Shown here in pieces: positions 50,034-59,227 of a stretch of 64,000 nucleotides of DNA. The stretch is from Gammaproteobacteria bacterium (GTDB lineage: Bacteria > Pseudomonadota > Gammaproteobacteria > Pseudomonadales > Pseudohongiellaceae). The stretch spans positions 62,001 to 126,000 of the forward strand of contig PALV01000021.1 in assembly GCA_002706685.1 (NCBI GenBank). Reading direction: 5' to 3'. Position numbers and translations under genes: made by a program. The notes under the pieces were generated by a model, which saw only the letters and a list, made by a program, of their open reading frames with translations, made no database searches and was not told the DNA's origin. How positions within the stretch are numbered: the stretch's first letter is position 1; every line of letters begins with the position of its first letter.

Positions 50034-52147
50034 GGCGGCAATGAATCCAGAATGGCCTTGCCATAAAACTTGTTCACCAGTCGCTCATCAAGGATGGTGA
50101 TACGTCCACTGTCAGTCTCGCTGCGCAACAGTCGACCGGTCGCCTGAACCAGCCGAAACGCTGCTTCCGGCACCGACAGGGTCATGAATGGATTTTTACC
50201 CTGTTGTTGCAGCCATTGCGACAGCGTCGCCTCAATTGGGTCGTTAGGTACCGCAAACGGTATTTTGGCGATGACAACATGGCGACAGTAATCGCCAGGC
50301 AAATCTACCCCCTCAGCAAAGCTGGCCAGTCCAAAAATGATGCTGGGCTGCCCCTTGTCGATTCGCTGGCGATGGTAAGTCAGCAGTTGGGCTTTTTGAT
50401 AATCATCCTGATTAAGCACATGTTCACGCCAGGGCGCCTTCAAGCCGTCCAACACTTCCTGCAACTGCCTGCGTGAACTGAACAGCACCAGCGTTGCCTC
50501 GGCAGGATCTATCAACTTCGGCAGCCAGCTAATGATGGCGTCGGTGTGTGCCGCCGCATTGCCCGGATCACAGTTCATTTTAGGGATGGTCAGCCGTGCC
50601 GCAGCTGCGTAGTCGAAGGGACTGTCGATATGGTGATAGACCGTATGGGCCGGCAAACCACTGCGCATTGTCAGCACGTCAAAATTGCCCAATGCCGACA
50701 GTGTCGCTGAAGTCAGCACGGCACCGGCGCAGCGCGACCACAGATGTTCCGTCAATGTGCGGTCTGCCAGCACCGGACTGCTGTTAAGCGACAGGTCTTT
50801 ATTTTCACCGGCGTCCAGCCAGGCCATCCAGCGCGCGGCCGGTGCACTCTCCTGCCGATCCTGGGCCGCAAAGGTCTGCCAGAGTTTTTCTGCGGCCTCG
50901 GCGCGGCTGGCCATACCACCAAGAACCGGAAACCATTGCTCTGCCTGCTGACGTTCTGGCAGCGTCTGGGCATCCTCAATCAAACGGCGCAGGTGGGTCA
51001 CTATCTCCTTCAGACCTCGTGTCAGGCGAAAATGCCCGGCCGCCATCTGTACAGCCTGCTCGCGCACCTCGTCCGGCACTCGCCCCAGTTCAAAACTGAA
51101 TGTGCCCTCGCCTTCTTCCGGGCAAAGCGGCTCCAGCATCAAGCGTGCATCCACCAGCAATTGCCGCAACTGCTGGACAACCGGATCAAGTTCACGAGAT
51201 TCGCGGCGCAGGGTATCGTTGTCGGGAAGGCGAGTGTCAGCCACCAGCTTGCTCAATGTTTTACTGACTGACTCCAGCCATTGCAGCGAACCGTTCAGCC
51301 TGGTGCTGGCCGCAAAATGCTGGTTAGCCTTGACCGGCAAATGGTGCGCTTCATCAAATATATAGATGGTGTCTTCCGGCGCTGGCAAAATTGCGCCCCC
51401 GCCAAAGGCCAGATCGACCAGCACCAGATCGTGGTTGGCAACCACACAGTCAGCGCTTTGCACCTGATCGCGTGCCTGATAGAAACAGCAACGACTATAG
51501 TTGCTGCACTTCTGGCCAGCACATTGCCCGGCCTCGACCGTCACCGGTCGCCACTCGTCTTCCCGCAACACGCCTTCCCAGTCGTCCCGGTCGCCCTGCC
51601 AGCTGCCGTCAGCAATTTTATCCAGCATACGCTGATACAGAGCCTGGTTATCGCGCCCGTCGGCGCCCATATCACCAACCACCTCACCAAAAAGTTCGAA
51701 CAGCGCGTTCTCACTGGCGTTACCCTTGAGAACCTGGTCCAGACGCGACAGGCAGACATAGCGCCCCCTGCCCTTTGCCAGCGTAAAACTGAAGCTCAGG
51801 CCACTGTGTTTGAGAATGTCAGGGAGATCGCGCTGCGTCACCTGCTCCTGCAGCGCAACGGTTGCGGTAGCCAGGACCACCTTTTTATTTAAATGTCTGG
51901 CCAATGGCAATGCGGCAAGGACATAGGCCAGGGTTTTACCGGTACCGGTCCCGGCTTCGACCACACAAATGGGCGGCGTATGCTCTTTACCGTCTTCATC
52001 CGTTTCATCGTCGACTGCCACTTCGCTCAGCGCGCGGGCAATCTCGGCGATCATCAGCCGTTGGCCATAGCGCGGTCGCAGCGACTTGGCTGAGACAATC
52101 TGTTTGTAGGCGCGCTGGATTTCATCCTTGACTTCGGTGGGGAGCAT
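50003..52147 (-). CDS. dinG: ATP-dependent DNA helicase DinG
   Basis: DinG is a 5'-3' iron-sulfur helicase that unwinds R-loops, D-loops and forks. The ATG at 52147 gives 714 residues, almost the E. coli length (716). Upstream in-frame sequence lacks family similarity. Walker A is AGTGTGKTLAYVLAALP, motif II is IFDEAHHLPVKAN, and the 4Fe-4S Cys cluster lies in GQCAGQKCSNYSRCCFYQARDQ. The C-terminal half has ATGRLLRSETDSGRI. In E. coli dinG is SOS-regulated, but no canonical LexA box is seen here. The last 31 bases overlap the convergent small membrane-protein gene. Confidence 0.93.
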   Translation of the reverse strand: MLPTEVKDEIQRAYKQIVSAKSLRPRYGQRLMIAEIARALSEVAVDDETDEDGKEHTPPICVVEAGTGTGKTLAYVLAALPLARHLNKKVVLATATVALQEQVTQRDLPDILKHSGLSFSFTLAKGRGRYVCLSRLDQVLKGNASENALFELFGEVVGDMGADGRDNQALYQRMLDKIADGSWQGDRDDWEGVLREDEWRPVTVEAGQCAGQKCSNYSRCCFYQARDQVQSADCVVANHDLVLVDLAFGGGAILPAPEDTIYIFDEAHHLPVKANQHFAASTRLNGSLQWLESVSKTLSKLVADTRLPDNDTLRRESRELDPVVQQLRQLLVDARLMLEPLCPEEGEGTFSFELGRVPDEVREQAVQMAAGHFRLTRGLKEIVTHLRRLIEDAQTLPERQQAEQWFPVLGGMASRAEAAEKLWQTFAAQDRQESAPAARWMAWLDAGENKDLSLNSSPVLADRTLTEHLWSRCAGAVLTSATLSALGNFDVLTMRSGLPAHTVYHHIDSPFDYAAAARLTIPKMNCDPGNAAAHTDAIISWLPKLIDPAEATLVLFSSRRQLQEVLDGLKAPWREHVLNQDDYQKAQLLTYHRQRIDKGQPSIIFGLASFAEGVDLPGDYCRHVVIAKIPFAVPNDPIEATLSQWLQQQGKNPFMTLSVPEAAFRLVQATGRLLRSETDSGRITILDERLVNKFYGKAILDSLPPYRREIFPRV

Positions 52148-52169
52148 TAACTGGCAACTTGATAAGACT

Positions 52170-52187
52170 GTGCTGTGATTATAGCAC
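52170..52187. promoter_or_regulatory. Inverted repeat in the dinG/DUF349 divergent spacer
   Basis: GTGCT (52170-52174) and AGCAC (52183-52187) form an inverted repeat with an 8-base spacer in the 82-base divergent region. It resembles the geometry of a LexA site (arms with an 8-base gap) but not its sequence. It may be an operator for one or both genes. Confidence 0.35.
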
Positions 52188-52192
52188 CTGTC

Positions 52193-52201
52193 TGGTATGA
52201 T
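52193..52201 (+). promoter_or_regulatory. Extended -10 promoter for the DUF349 gene
   Basis: TGG-TATGAT is an extended -10 located 28 bases before the ATG at 52230. A GGGAGA ribosome-binding site follows. The -35 region is weak. Confidence 0.45.
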
Positions 52202-52229
52202 ACGGGGCCGATCAGGGAGAGCAGCCTTT

Positions 52230-54149
52230 ATGACTTCTTCGACACCACATGATGATGCAGTAACCCAGCAGGAGGCAACCAGCCAGCCTGATACGCCCAC
52301 CGCAGACGCCACCGAAAGTCGTCCGGCGCGGCCATCTGTGTCCGAACAGGAAAAGCTGCAGAACGCGATTCCCAATACGTCACATAAAGACCTGCCGACA
52401 TTGCTAGTGTTGCAGACCCGCCTCGCAGCCCTGATGAGCGAAGAGTCTCGTGCAGACGACCCCGCCCTGCAGGCACTGGCCAGTACAGTTGCCGAGCGAA
52501 TTGCCCTGCACCACGACTGGCAGGCATCCATGGTGTCGGAGGTCGAAAAGTCCCAGGCAACACTGCAACAGCTGCTGACTGATGGACGTTTGCGTGAAGC
52601 GCAGAGTCTTTGGGATCGCAATCAGAATACATTAAAGAAGCTTACAGAAGCTGAACAGCTGCGCCTGCAGGAACTGCTCGCCCCGCTGAAAGCCGAGCTG
52701 ACCAAATTACTGGACTGGAAGAAGTTCGCGGCATCAGAAAAGAAACGCGAACTGATCGAAAAAATGCGCGCGCTGACAACTGACGAATCAGCCCCCGCAG
52801 CCAAGGCAAAACTGATCCGTGAACTACAGGACGAATGGAAACTGCTGGGTCATTCAGATGACAACGATGAGCTCTGGCTGCAATTCAGTGAGCTGGGCAA
52901 AACTGCGTTTGAACCCTGTAAAGCCTATTTCAAAGAACGTAAAGAGAAACAGGCAGCCAACCTGATAGCCCGCACCAATATCTGTGAACAGCTTGAGGCA
53001 TACGTCGCCACCCTGGCTGACAAGCCTGAACAGGCAATTGATCTTCAGGAAGCTGCCAAACTGGAACAGCAGGCACGCACAGACTGGAAAAAGTTTGCAC
53101 CTGTTGCCCAGAACAAGATCAAAAGCCTGCAGCAACGCTTCAATAACGTCCTGAATGCCCTCAAACAACAGAAGCGCTCTGCCCTGCAACTACACAACGC
53201 GCAGAAGCAGGCGCTGATTGACCAGGCCAAAGCGCTGGTTGAAGAGGCAGACCTGGCAGCGGCCATCAATCAGGCCAAACAGTTGCAGGCAGACTGGAAA
53301 GCCCTGGGCCCGGGCTCCTATCAGGATGACCGCAAACTCTGGGCCGAGTTCAGAGGCGCCTGCGATGCCTTGTTCGCACGCCGTGACCAGGTGTCACGCG
53401 AGCAGCGCAACCAGGGCAATAAAGCCGAGAATGAAGCACGCAAGATCCTTGGCCAGCTCAGCGCCTTGCTGGCCCTTGACGACGAGCAGTTTGCTGACGC
53501 CAGAGCTCAATATAACGACCTCAGCAAGGCTTTCAGGGCAGCACTGAGCCCCGACATGAAGGCTCAGCGCAAGAATCTCCAGGATCAGTTTAATAAACTG
53601 GCCAGACGGTTTGATGCCAGAATGAAAACACTGCCCGACAGAAAAACCATGCAGCTGATGCAGCTGATTACGGCACGTGCGGAGTTCTGTCAGAAACTCG
53701 AAATACAGCTGCTGGGCAAAAAAGCGGTCACCGAGACTGCCGATGAAATCACGGCTCAGTGGCAGGCTTTTGATCCTGTGGGTGACCCGGCACTTGGCAA
53801 TCTGCTCGAACAGCGACTTCAACAGCTGCTTGCTCACGTCGCCGCAGCCCCGGACGACGGCAAGACTATCAAGGCAGCCGCACGGCAACAAGCCGACGCG
53901 ATGCGATTACTCTGCGTGGATGCCGAGATCATGTGCGGAGTGGATTCCCCTGCCAGCGATAAAGCACTGCGCATGCAGCAGCAGCTGAACCAGCTTCAGA
54001 AAGGTCTGGGAAGAATGCCAGCGACCCAGAAAGAGCGTCTGGAGAATGTACAGCAGGCTGAGATGCATCTTATCTGCAGTGGTCCGCTAACCGAGATGGA
54101 TCGTGCCTCGTTTTCAGAGCGACTGCAACGCGTCCGTCAACGTGCCTGA
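52230..54149 (+). CDS. DUF349 repeat protein
   Basis: The ATG at 52230 with GGGAGA ten bases upstream gives 639 residues. The first about 45 residues are Ser/Thr/Asp/Pro-rich and probably disordered. The rest is almost entirely helical and rich in Lys, Glu, Gln and Ala, with repeated DUF349 units marked by Trp-containing turns (DEWKLLGHSDDNDELWLQFSE, ADWKALGPGSYQDDRKLWAEFR, AQWQAFDPVGD). The family has no established function. It is probably a cytoplasmic coiled-coil-like protein. It is divergent from dinG and converges on the acyltransferase gene, 8 bases away. Confidence 0.85.
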   Translation: MTSSTPHDDAVTQQEATSQPDTPTADATESRPARPSVSEQEKLQNAIPNTSHKDLPTLLVLQTRLAALMSEESRADDPALQALASTVAERIALHHDWQASMVSEVEKSQATLQQLLTDGRLREAQSLWDRNQNTLKKLTEAEQLRLQELLAPLKAELTKLLDWKKFAASEKKRELIEKMRALTTDESAPAAKAKLIRELQDEWKLLGHSDDNDELWLQFSELGKTAFEPCKAYFKERKEKQAANLIARTNICEQLEAYVATLADKPEQAIDLQEAAKLEQQARTDWKKFAPVAQNKIKSLQQRFNNVLNALKQQKRSALQLHNAQKQALIDQAKALVEEADLAAAINQAKQLQADWKALGPGSYQDDRKLWAEFRGACDALFARRDQVSREQRNQGNKAENEARKILGQLSALLALDDEQFADARAQYNDLSKAFRAALSPDMKAQRKNLQDQFNKLARRFDARMKTLPDRKTMQLMQLITARAEFCQKLEIQLLGKKAVTETADEITAQWQAFDPVGDPALGNLLEQRLQQLLAHVAAAPDDGKTIKAAARQQADAMRLLCVDAEIMCGVDSPASDKALRMQQQLNQLQKGLGRMPATQKERLENVQQAEMHLICSGPLTEMDRASFSERLQRVRQRA

Positions 54150-54157
54150 AACAACTT

Positions 54158-55339
54158 TTAACGCCGGAAGCGGCTGACCACCGGGTTGGCATACATACGC
54201 AGAGCCAGCGGCTGAATTTCTTTCGGCATGGCCGCTATGCGCTGCTGAAACCGTTCGGTCACCGCTGCATCCTGTGGCAGGCTGGCAAGCTGTTGCTCAC
54301 CTTCCTCGTTTAATGCCGGCAGATCACTATCGCCCTGTTCACGCAATTGTCGATAGGCCATCAGATTGGTCTGTTGCAGACGGTAGTTATTCACGACCTG
54401 CTGATCAATCATTGCCGCGACCTGTTCATCATCGTCGGTTTCAAGCTTCAGCTCTGATCCGAACGCAACATGCACATCACCCTTGAATCCAACCATACCC
54501 GTTACGATACTGTCGATATCACTCTTTTCGGTTTTGATATACGTGCCGGTTGTCTGTTTCTGATATAGCTCATCGGCTTTCATCGCGTCACAGGGATCAA
54601 ACTGGTAAGAGATGGAAACCGGAACAATGTGCAGCTCATTAAGTGACTGCGCCAGACCCGCGCTGCGCTTATGCATGGCGAGCATTTTCAACAGCGCCGT
54701 TTCGGTCCTGTCAATGCCATCTTTGGCGCGACCTTCTCGCTGGGCAATCCAGACATTGCGATTGATTTCCACGCAATGATGAATATAGGCCGATAGCTGC
54801 TTGCTCGATTTCAGCAGCTCGCGTCCTTTCAGGGAGCGTTTAACAATAAAGCTTTTGTTCAACCGCATCAGATCTGTAACAAATGGTCGCTTGAGCAGGT
54901 TGTCGCCAATCGCAATATAGAGTGTGTCAAAACCCGCGTGATACAGCATGTAATTGACAAATGCCGGGTCCATTGCGATGTCGCGATGGTTGCTGATAAA
55001 GAGATAGGATTTGTCCTTCGATAACTGGTCGAGACCGCTGTGGGTCAGCGCGGTTGTGGTTCGCTCGATCATGCGATCCATATAACCCGCAATGACATCC
55101 TGCATCGTTGCCACGTTGTGAACGCTTTGCAGTTGCTCACGCAACTTGCGTCGTGCCAGAAATTCCAGCACTGCTGGCAGCATGCGATGCGCCCGCGGGT
55201 AATTAAAATGAGCAATACTGCGGATAAAGTCTTTGTCGGACAGTAACTGGTCCAGAACTGGCCTGATCTCGTCATCGTGATAAGGACGAATATCGTGAAA
55301 TGGATCCTGTTGCTGTGTGTCTGCTAAAGACTCTGTCAT
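54158..55339 (-). CDS. PlsC-type 1-acyl-sn-glycerol-3-phosphate acyltransferase family protein
   Basis: This is a 393-residue acyltransferase-fold protein. The active-site segment is LFISNHRDIAMDPAFVN, with the catalytic His-Asp pair of the PlsC superfamily (NHRD) rather than the plain HX4D form. The phosphate-binding region is near KSFIVKRSLKGRELL and NVWIAQREGRAKDG. The N-terminal 90 residues and the C-terminal about 120 residues are additions beyond the core. It is longer than housekeeping PlsC (about 245), so substrate and pathway are uncertain. No membrane anchor is evident. Confidence 0.78.
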   Translation of the reverse strand: MTESLADTQQQDPFHDIRPYHDDEIRPVLDQLLSDKDFIRSIAHFNYPRAHRMLPAVLEFLARRKLREQLQSVHNVATMQDVIAGYMDRMIERTTTALTHSGLDQLSKDKSYLFISNHRDIAMDPAFVNYMLYHAGFDTLYIAIGDNLLKRPFVTDLMRLNKSFIVKRSLKGRELLKSSKQLSAYIHHCVEINRNVWIAQREGRAKDGIDRTETALLKMLAMHKRSAGLAQSLNELHIVPVSISYQFDPCDAMKADELYQKQTTGTYIKTEKSDIDSIVTGMVGFKGDVHVAFGSELKLETDDDEQVAAMIDQQVVNNYRLQQTNLMAYRQLREQGDSDLPALNEEGEQQLASLPQDAAVTERFQQRIAAMPKEIQPLALRMYANPVVSRFRR

Positions 55340-55380
55340 TAGTTATTCAGCCATGGCGATGCGAGTGCGCGCGATTCTAC

Positions 55381-56895
55381 TCATTTTGCCAGTTTCAGGC
55401 AAACTGACTCGATCCATTGCTCCAGTGCATCCAGTATCTGCAGCTTATCTGACTCGCTGCCAAGCTCTTGACGCAACAAAGAAATCTCCCGGCGGCACTG
55501 TTGCACACTGAGACCAGCCAGGGTGTCGGTATCATCAGGTTCTGCCAGCTGCAGCCGCTGCCTGCAGAATTCCTGCCAGCGCTGCTGCTCAGTTACATCA
55601 AGCGTGGACGGGAAATTGCGCGCACGATAGCGAAACAGCATTTCCGGCAATCGCCCATCGCGAAACTGAGCCGTTATTGCAGAAAACTGTTGTTTCAAGG
55701 TCTGCACGTCGAGCTGCCTGACCTTCTGTAGCAGGCGTTTATCAGCGTCGCTGAAAAAACCACCACTGTAGATCATGAAGTCTGGATCAATCTGCACAGA
55801 TGGCACCTGCTCACTGACCATGGCACTGGCAATCCGGCGCATGAAGTCCGGCTGAGAATGAATTTTCTCCCAGTGTTGGCGAGCAACTGACATGTCAATG
55901 CCCAGTTCCTGCATGCGCTTCTGGTCCAGTGTCGCCATTGGTGCCAGCATCGGGCTGCGATTGAGGTGGACCGTGGTCACCGGCAGGCGTCGCTCCCCTT
56001 CCGACCGCTCCGACGCAGGCGTGAACATCGCCTGCCGGAGTGCCGCCTCATCGCAGTCAAGCCAGGGCCCGGGATCGATCATCAGGTCGTAAAGCAAGAC
56101 ACCGTTTGCGTCGCTTGGGTGCGCAGCCAGTGGCATGGCAATTGTCAGGCAGCCCTGTGCAACGGGGTACATGCCACTGACGTGCAACACTGGCCGATGT
56201 GAGGCCAGATCCAGCTGTGCACTGACACTGTGTTTGCGCCGCAGCTCAAATGCGAAATCATAAAGTTTCGGTTGCGACTGTCTGACACAGCGAGCAAGAC
56301 CGATAGTGGCACGCACATCAGCCAGCGCATCGTGTGCGTTGGCATGATCAATCCCGTTGGCCTGGCTCAGGTCCTCAAGACGGAATGAAACACCTCCGTC
56401 GCTTCGTTGCGGCCACTGCAGGCCCGCGGGACGCAGGGCATGACAAAGGCGCATCACATCCATCAGATCCCACCGGGAATTGCCATTCTTCCACTCACGT
56501 TCGTAGGGGTCGTAAAGGTTGCGATACAGCAGCTGACGCGTCATCTCGTCATCGTAACGAATACTGTTGTAACCCACGCCACAGGTTTGTGGCTGGCTAA
56601 ACTGCGCGTGAATCTGTCGGATGAACTCCGCTTCTGGCAGGCCTTCTCGCTGCGCGAGTTGCGGCGTAATCCCGGTAATCAGGCAAGCCTGAGGGTGAGG
56701 CAGATAATCGAGGGCCGGCTGACAGTAGATAATCAGAGGTTCACCAACCTCATTCAGATCCATGTCAGTGCGAATACCGGCAAATTGGCAGGCTCGGTCG
56801 CGACGCGCATCCGCGCCAAAAGCCTCGTAGTCATGCCAGTACAGACTGGGCCCTGAGCCATTACCTGCGTGTCGTGGGTGCTGATTGGAAGTCAT
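55381..56895 (-). CDS. sbcB: Exodeoxyribonuclease I
   Basis: SbcB (ExoI) is a 3'-5' single-strand DNase that works in recombination and mismatch repair and binds SSB. The DEDDh motifs start with LYWHDYEAFGADARRDRACQFAGIRTD. ExoII is GYNSIRYDDEMTRQLLYRNLYDPYEREW, and ExoIII includes NAHDALADVRATIGLA. The C-terminal SH3-like and helical domains follow. The ATG at 56895 gives 504 residues; a GTG at 56913 is also possible and spacing does not decide. E. coli SbcB has 475 residues. It is divergent from pyrB. Confidence 0.95.
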   Translation of the reverse strand: MTSNQHPRHAGNGSGPSLYWHDYEAFGADARRDRACQFAGIRTDMDLNEVGEPLIIYCQPALDYLPHPQACLITGITPQLAQREGLPEAEFIRQIHAQFSQPQTCGVGYNSIRYDDEMTRQLLYRNLYDPYEREWKNGNSRWDLMDVMRLCHALRPAGLQWPQRSDGGVSFRLEDLSQANGIDHANAHDALADVRATIGLARCVRQSQPKLYDFAFELRRKHSVSAQLDLASHRPVLHVSGMYPVAQGCLTIAMPLAAHPSDANGVLLYDLMIDPGPWLDCDEAALRQAMFTPASERSEGERRLPVTTVHLNRSPMLAPMATLDQKRMQELGIDMSVARQHWEKIHSQPDFMRRIASAMVSEQVPSVQIDPDFMIYSGGFFSDADKRLLQKVRQLDVQTLKQQFSAITAQFRDGRLPEMLFRYRARNFPSTLDVTEQQRWQEFCRQRLQLAEPDDTDTLAGLSVQQCRREISLLRQELGSESDKLQILDALEQWIESVCLKLAK

Positions 56896-57017
56896 GGCTC
56901 CGGAATATAGCACGAAGGCCGGTTATTGAAGCGCCTCAAGTGGTGTAAACTTGGCGGCAGCTATCATTCGCCTGGATTCGTTCCGGGCGCGTCACCATCT
57001 TTGCAGGGAAACCAGCT

Positions 57018-58031
57018 ATGCATTTTCCAGGAGCCCACATCATCAGTGTGTCCCAGTTCGAACGCAGCGATGTCGAGCGCATCTTCGACGTTGCCAGCGC
57101 CATGCGCCCCTACGCGCACCGTGAACGGGTAACCAAAGTGCTTGATGGCGCCATTCTCGGCAATATGTTTTTCGAACCGAGTACCCGCACGCGCGTCAGC
57201 TTCGGTTGCGCCTTTAATCTGCTGGGCGGTGAAGTGCGAGAGACAACCGATATCAAAGCCAGCTCGCTGACCAAAGGCGAGTCTCTCTACGACACTGGAC
57301 GTGTAATGAGCGGCTATAGCGACATCATTGTCATGCGCCACCCCCAGGCTGGCTCGGTCGCTGAGTTTTCAAGAGCCAGCCGGGTACCGGTACTGAACGC
57401 CGGCGATGGCCCCAATGAACACCCCAGTCAGGCCCTGCTGGATCTTTACACCATCAAGCGCGAACTGATGTCACGCCAGCAGGGTATCGACGGCATGCAT
57501 CTGGCAATGGTCGGCGACCTTAAACACGGCCGCACGGTCCACTCGCTGTCCCAGCTGGTCAGCCTGTACAGCAATATTCGCTTTACCCTGATTTCACCCA
57601 GGGAATTACGCATGCCGGAAGAGATCGTTGAAGAACTCCGTCAGCGTGGTCACGAAGTGGTGGAAACCGAAGACATGGAGTCAGGCCTGACCGCCAATGA
57701 CATCGTGTACCTGACACGGATCCAGGAAGAACGTTTCGCCAGCAAGATGGAAGCCGATCTCTACCGGGGACGCTTCCGCCTTAACCAGGCAATCTACACA
57801 CGTTACTGTCAGCCCAACACGGTCATCATGCACCCACTGCCCCGTGATTCTCGTGACGATGCCAACGAGCTCGATAATGATCTGAACCAACACCCCAATC
57901 TGGCCATTTTTCGCCAGACAGACAATGGAGTGCTGGTACGTATGGCATTGTTCGCACTGACGCTGGATGTTGCAGATCAGGTTGATAAACACGCTCGCGA
58001 CGTCAACTGGTATACAGAACGCCGCTTCTGA
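57018..58031 (+). CDS. pyrB: Aspartate carbamoyltransferase catalytic subunit
   Basis: PyrB makes carbamoyl-aspartate, the committed step of pyrimidine synthesis. The 337-residue protein is longer than E. coli PyrB (311) and of the type found in several gammaproteobacteria. Motifs are [21 protein letters not shown], the MRHPQAGS segment, HPSQALLDLYTI, GDLKHGRTVHSL and HPLPRDSRDDANELD. No pyrI or dihydroorotase-like pyrC follows; pilU comes next, 19 bases later. AGGGA lies 9 bases before the ATG. Confidence 0.95.
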   Translation: MHFPGAHIISVSQFERSDVERIFDVASAMRPYAHRERVTKVLDGAILGNMFFEPSTRTRVSFGCAFNLLGGEVRETTDIKASSLTKGESLYDTGRVMSGYSDIIVMRHPQAGSVAEFSRASRVPVLNAGDGPNEHPSQALLDLYTIKRELMSRQQGIDGMHLAMVGDLKHGRTVHSLSQLVSLYSNIRFTLISPRELRMPEEIVEELRQRGHEVVETEDMESGLTANDIVYLTRIQEERFASKMEADLYRGRFRLNQAIYTRYCQPNTVIMHPLPRDSRDDANELDNDLNQHPNLAIFRQTDNGVLVRMALFALTLDVADQVDKHARDVNWYTERRF

Positions 58032-58050
58032 GCCGTCAGGAGATACACAC

Positions 58051-59220
58051 ATGGACCTTCAGAACCTGTTGAGCACGATGGTGGCCAAAGAAGCCTCGGA
58101 TCTTTTTGTGACCGTCGGTGCGCCGGCCAGCATCAAGGTTTTCGGCAAGGTCAGTGCGATATCAGACTCGCCCGTCAGCGAACGCGACACGGAAGCGCTG
58201 GCAAGCCACATCATGTCGAGCGAACAGGCAGAGCAGTTCCGGCGCGAGTCCGAAATGAATCTGGCATGGCTGGAACCGGACGTCGGCCGTTTTCGAGTCA
58301 ATGTCTATCGCCAGCGCGGACAGACTGCACTTGTTTTCAGACATATCAAGACTGACATTCCCACCCCACAGCAATTGGGACACCCTGACATTCTTAAACA
58401 GCTGGTCATGGAAAAACGCGGCCTGATCCTGTTTGTTGGCGGCACGGGTACCGGCAAGTCAACCTCACTGGCGGCCTTGATCAATCATCGAAATGCCCAT
58501 GACAGTGGCCACATCGTCACAGTGGAAGACCCCATAGAATTCATCTATCCGCACCAGAAGTCTTTGATCAGTCAGCGCGAAGTCGGCATAGATACTCTCA
58601 ATTATCAGAATGCCCTGAAAAACACCCTGCGCCAGGCACCCGACGTGATCCTGATCGGTGAAATCCGCGGCCAGGACACCATGGAACATGCTATCGCGTT
58701 TGCAGAAACCGGCCATCTCTGCCTGGCAACGTTACATGCCAACAATGCCAATCAGGCTCTGGACAGAATTATCAATTTTTTCCCGGAAGAGCGTCATCGG
58801 CAGCTGTTTATGGACCTGTCGCTGAATCTTCGCGGCCTGATCTCGCAACGGCTTATTCCCTCAACTGATGGTCGCAGGGCGGCAGCTTTCGAAATCCTGC
58901 TCGGTACGCCGCGGGTGACCGACCTTATTCGTCAGGGGAAAGTTGACGAGATCAAAGAGGTTATGGAGAAATCGGAAGAACAGGGTATGCGCACATTTGA
59001 CTCAGCCCTGTTTGGCCTGGTCCGAGATGGCCGCATTTCCATAGACGAAGCACTGCGCAATGCCGATTCCAGGAACAATCTGCGGCTGCGACTTGAACTG
59101 GCCGGTGGCGGGAAGCTGAGTACATCTGCTGATGTCAGCCAGCAGGACAACAGCGCTCAGAGCAAAAAGGAAAACACCAATATCGACTACAGCGGTTTGT
59201 CGCTGCGCCCCAAAGACTGA
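58051..59220 (+). CDS. pilU: PilT/PilU-type type IV pilus retraction ATPase (probably PilU)
   Basis: This is a hexameric ATPase of type IV pilus retraction. The start MDLQNLLSTMVAKEASDLFVTVG at 58051 gives 389 residues, close to Pseudomonas PilU (382). Walker A is VGGTGTGKSTSLAAL, Walker B lies in DVILIGEIRGQDTMEHAIAFAETGH, and LATLHANNANQALDRIINFFPEE follows. The tail ends QQDNSAQSKKENTNIDYSGLSLRPKD. PilT-PilU pairs usually lie together; here only one is present, directly after pyrB, and no other pilus gene is visible. The convergent SDR gene lies 4 bases away. Confidence 0.88.
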   Translation: MDLQNLLSTMVAKEASDLFVTVGAPASIKVFGKVSAISDSPVSERDTEALASHIMSSEQAEQFRRESEMNLAWLEPDVGRFRVNVYRQRGQTALVFRHIKTDIPTPQQLGHPDILKQLVMEKRGLILFVGGTGTGKSTSLAALINHRNAHDSGHIVTVEDPIEFIYPHQKSLISQREVGIDTLNYQNALKNTLRQAPDVILIGEIRGQDTMEHAIAFAETGHLCLATLHANNANQALDRIINFFPEERHRQLFMDLSLNLRGLISQRLIPSTDGRRAAAFEILLGTPRVTDLIRQGKVDEIKEVMEKSEEQGMRTFDSALFGLVRDGRISIDEALRNADSRNNLRLRLELAGGGKLSTSADVSQQDNSAQSKKENTNIDYSGLSLRPKD

Positions 59221-59227
59221 AGCTTCA
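59218..59227. other. Palindrome shared by two convergent stop codons
   Basis: TGAAGCTTCA is a perfect 10-base palindrome containing the TGA stop of pilU and, on the other strand, the TGA stop of the SDR gene. It has the same TGA-4 bases-TCA layout as 31209-31218. Confidence 0.6.

Noticed and set aside
52148..52621. Upstream extension of dinG giving 872 residues
   Set aside because: The added 158 residues lie opposite the DUF349 gene and its promoter, with no similarity to DinG. The ATG at 52147 gives the family length.
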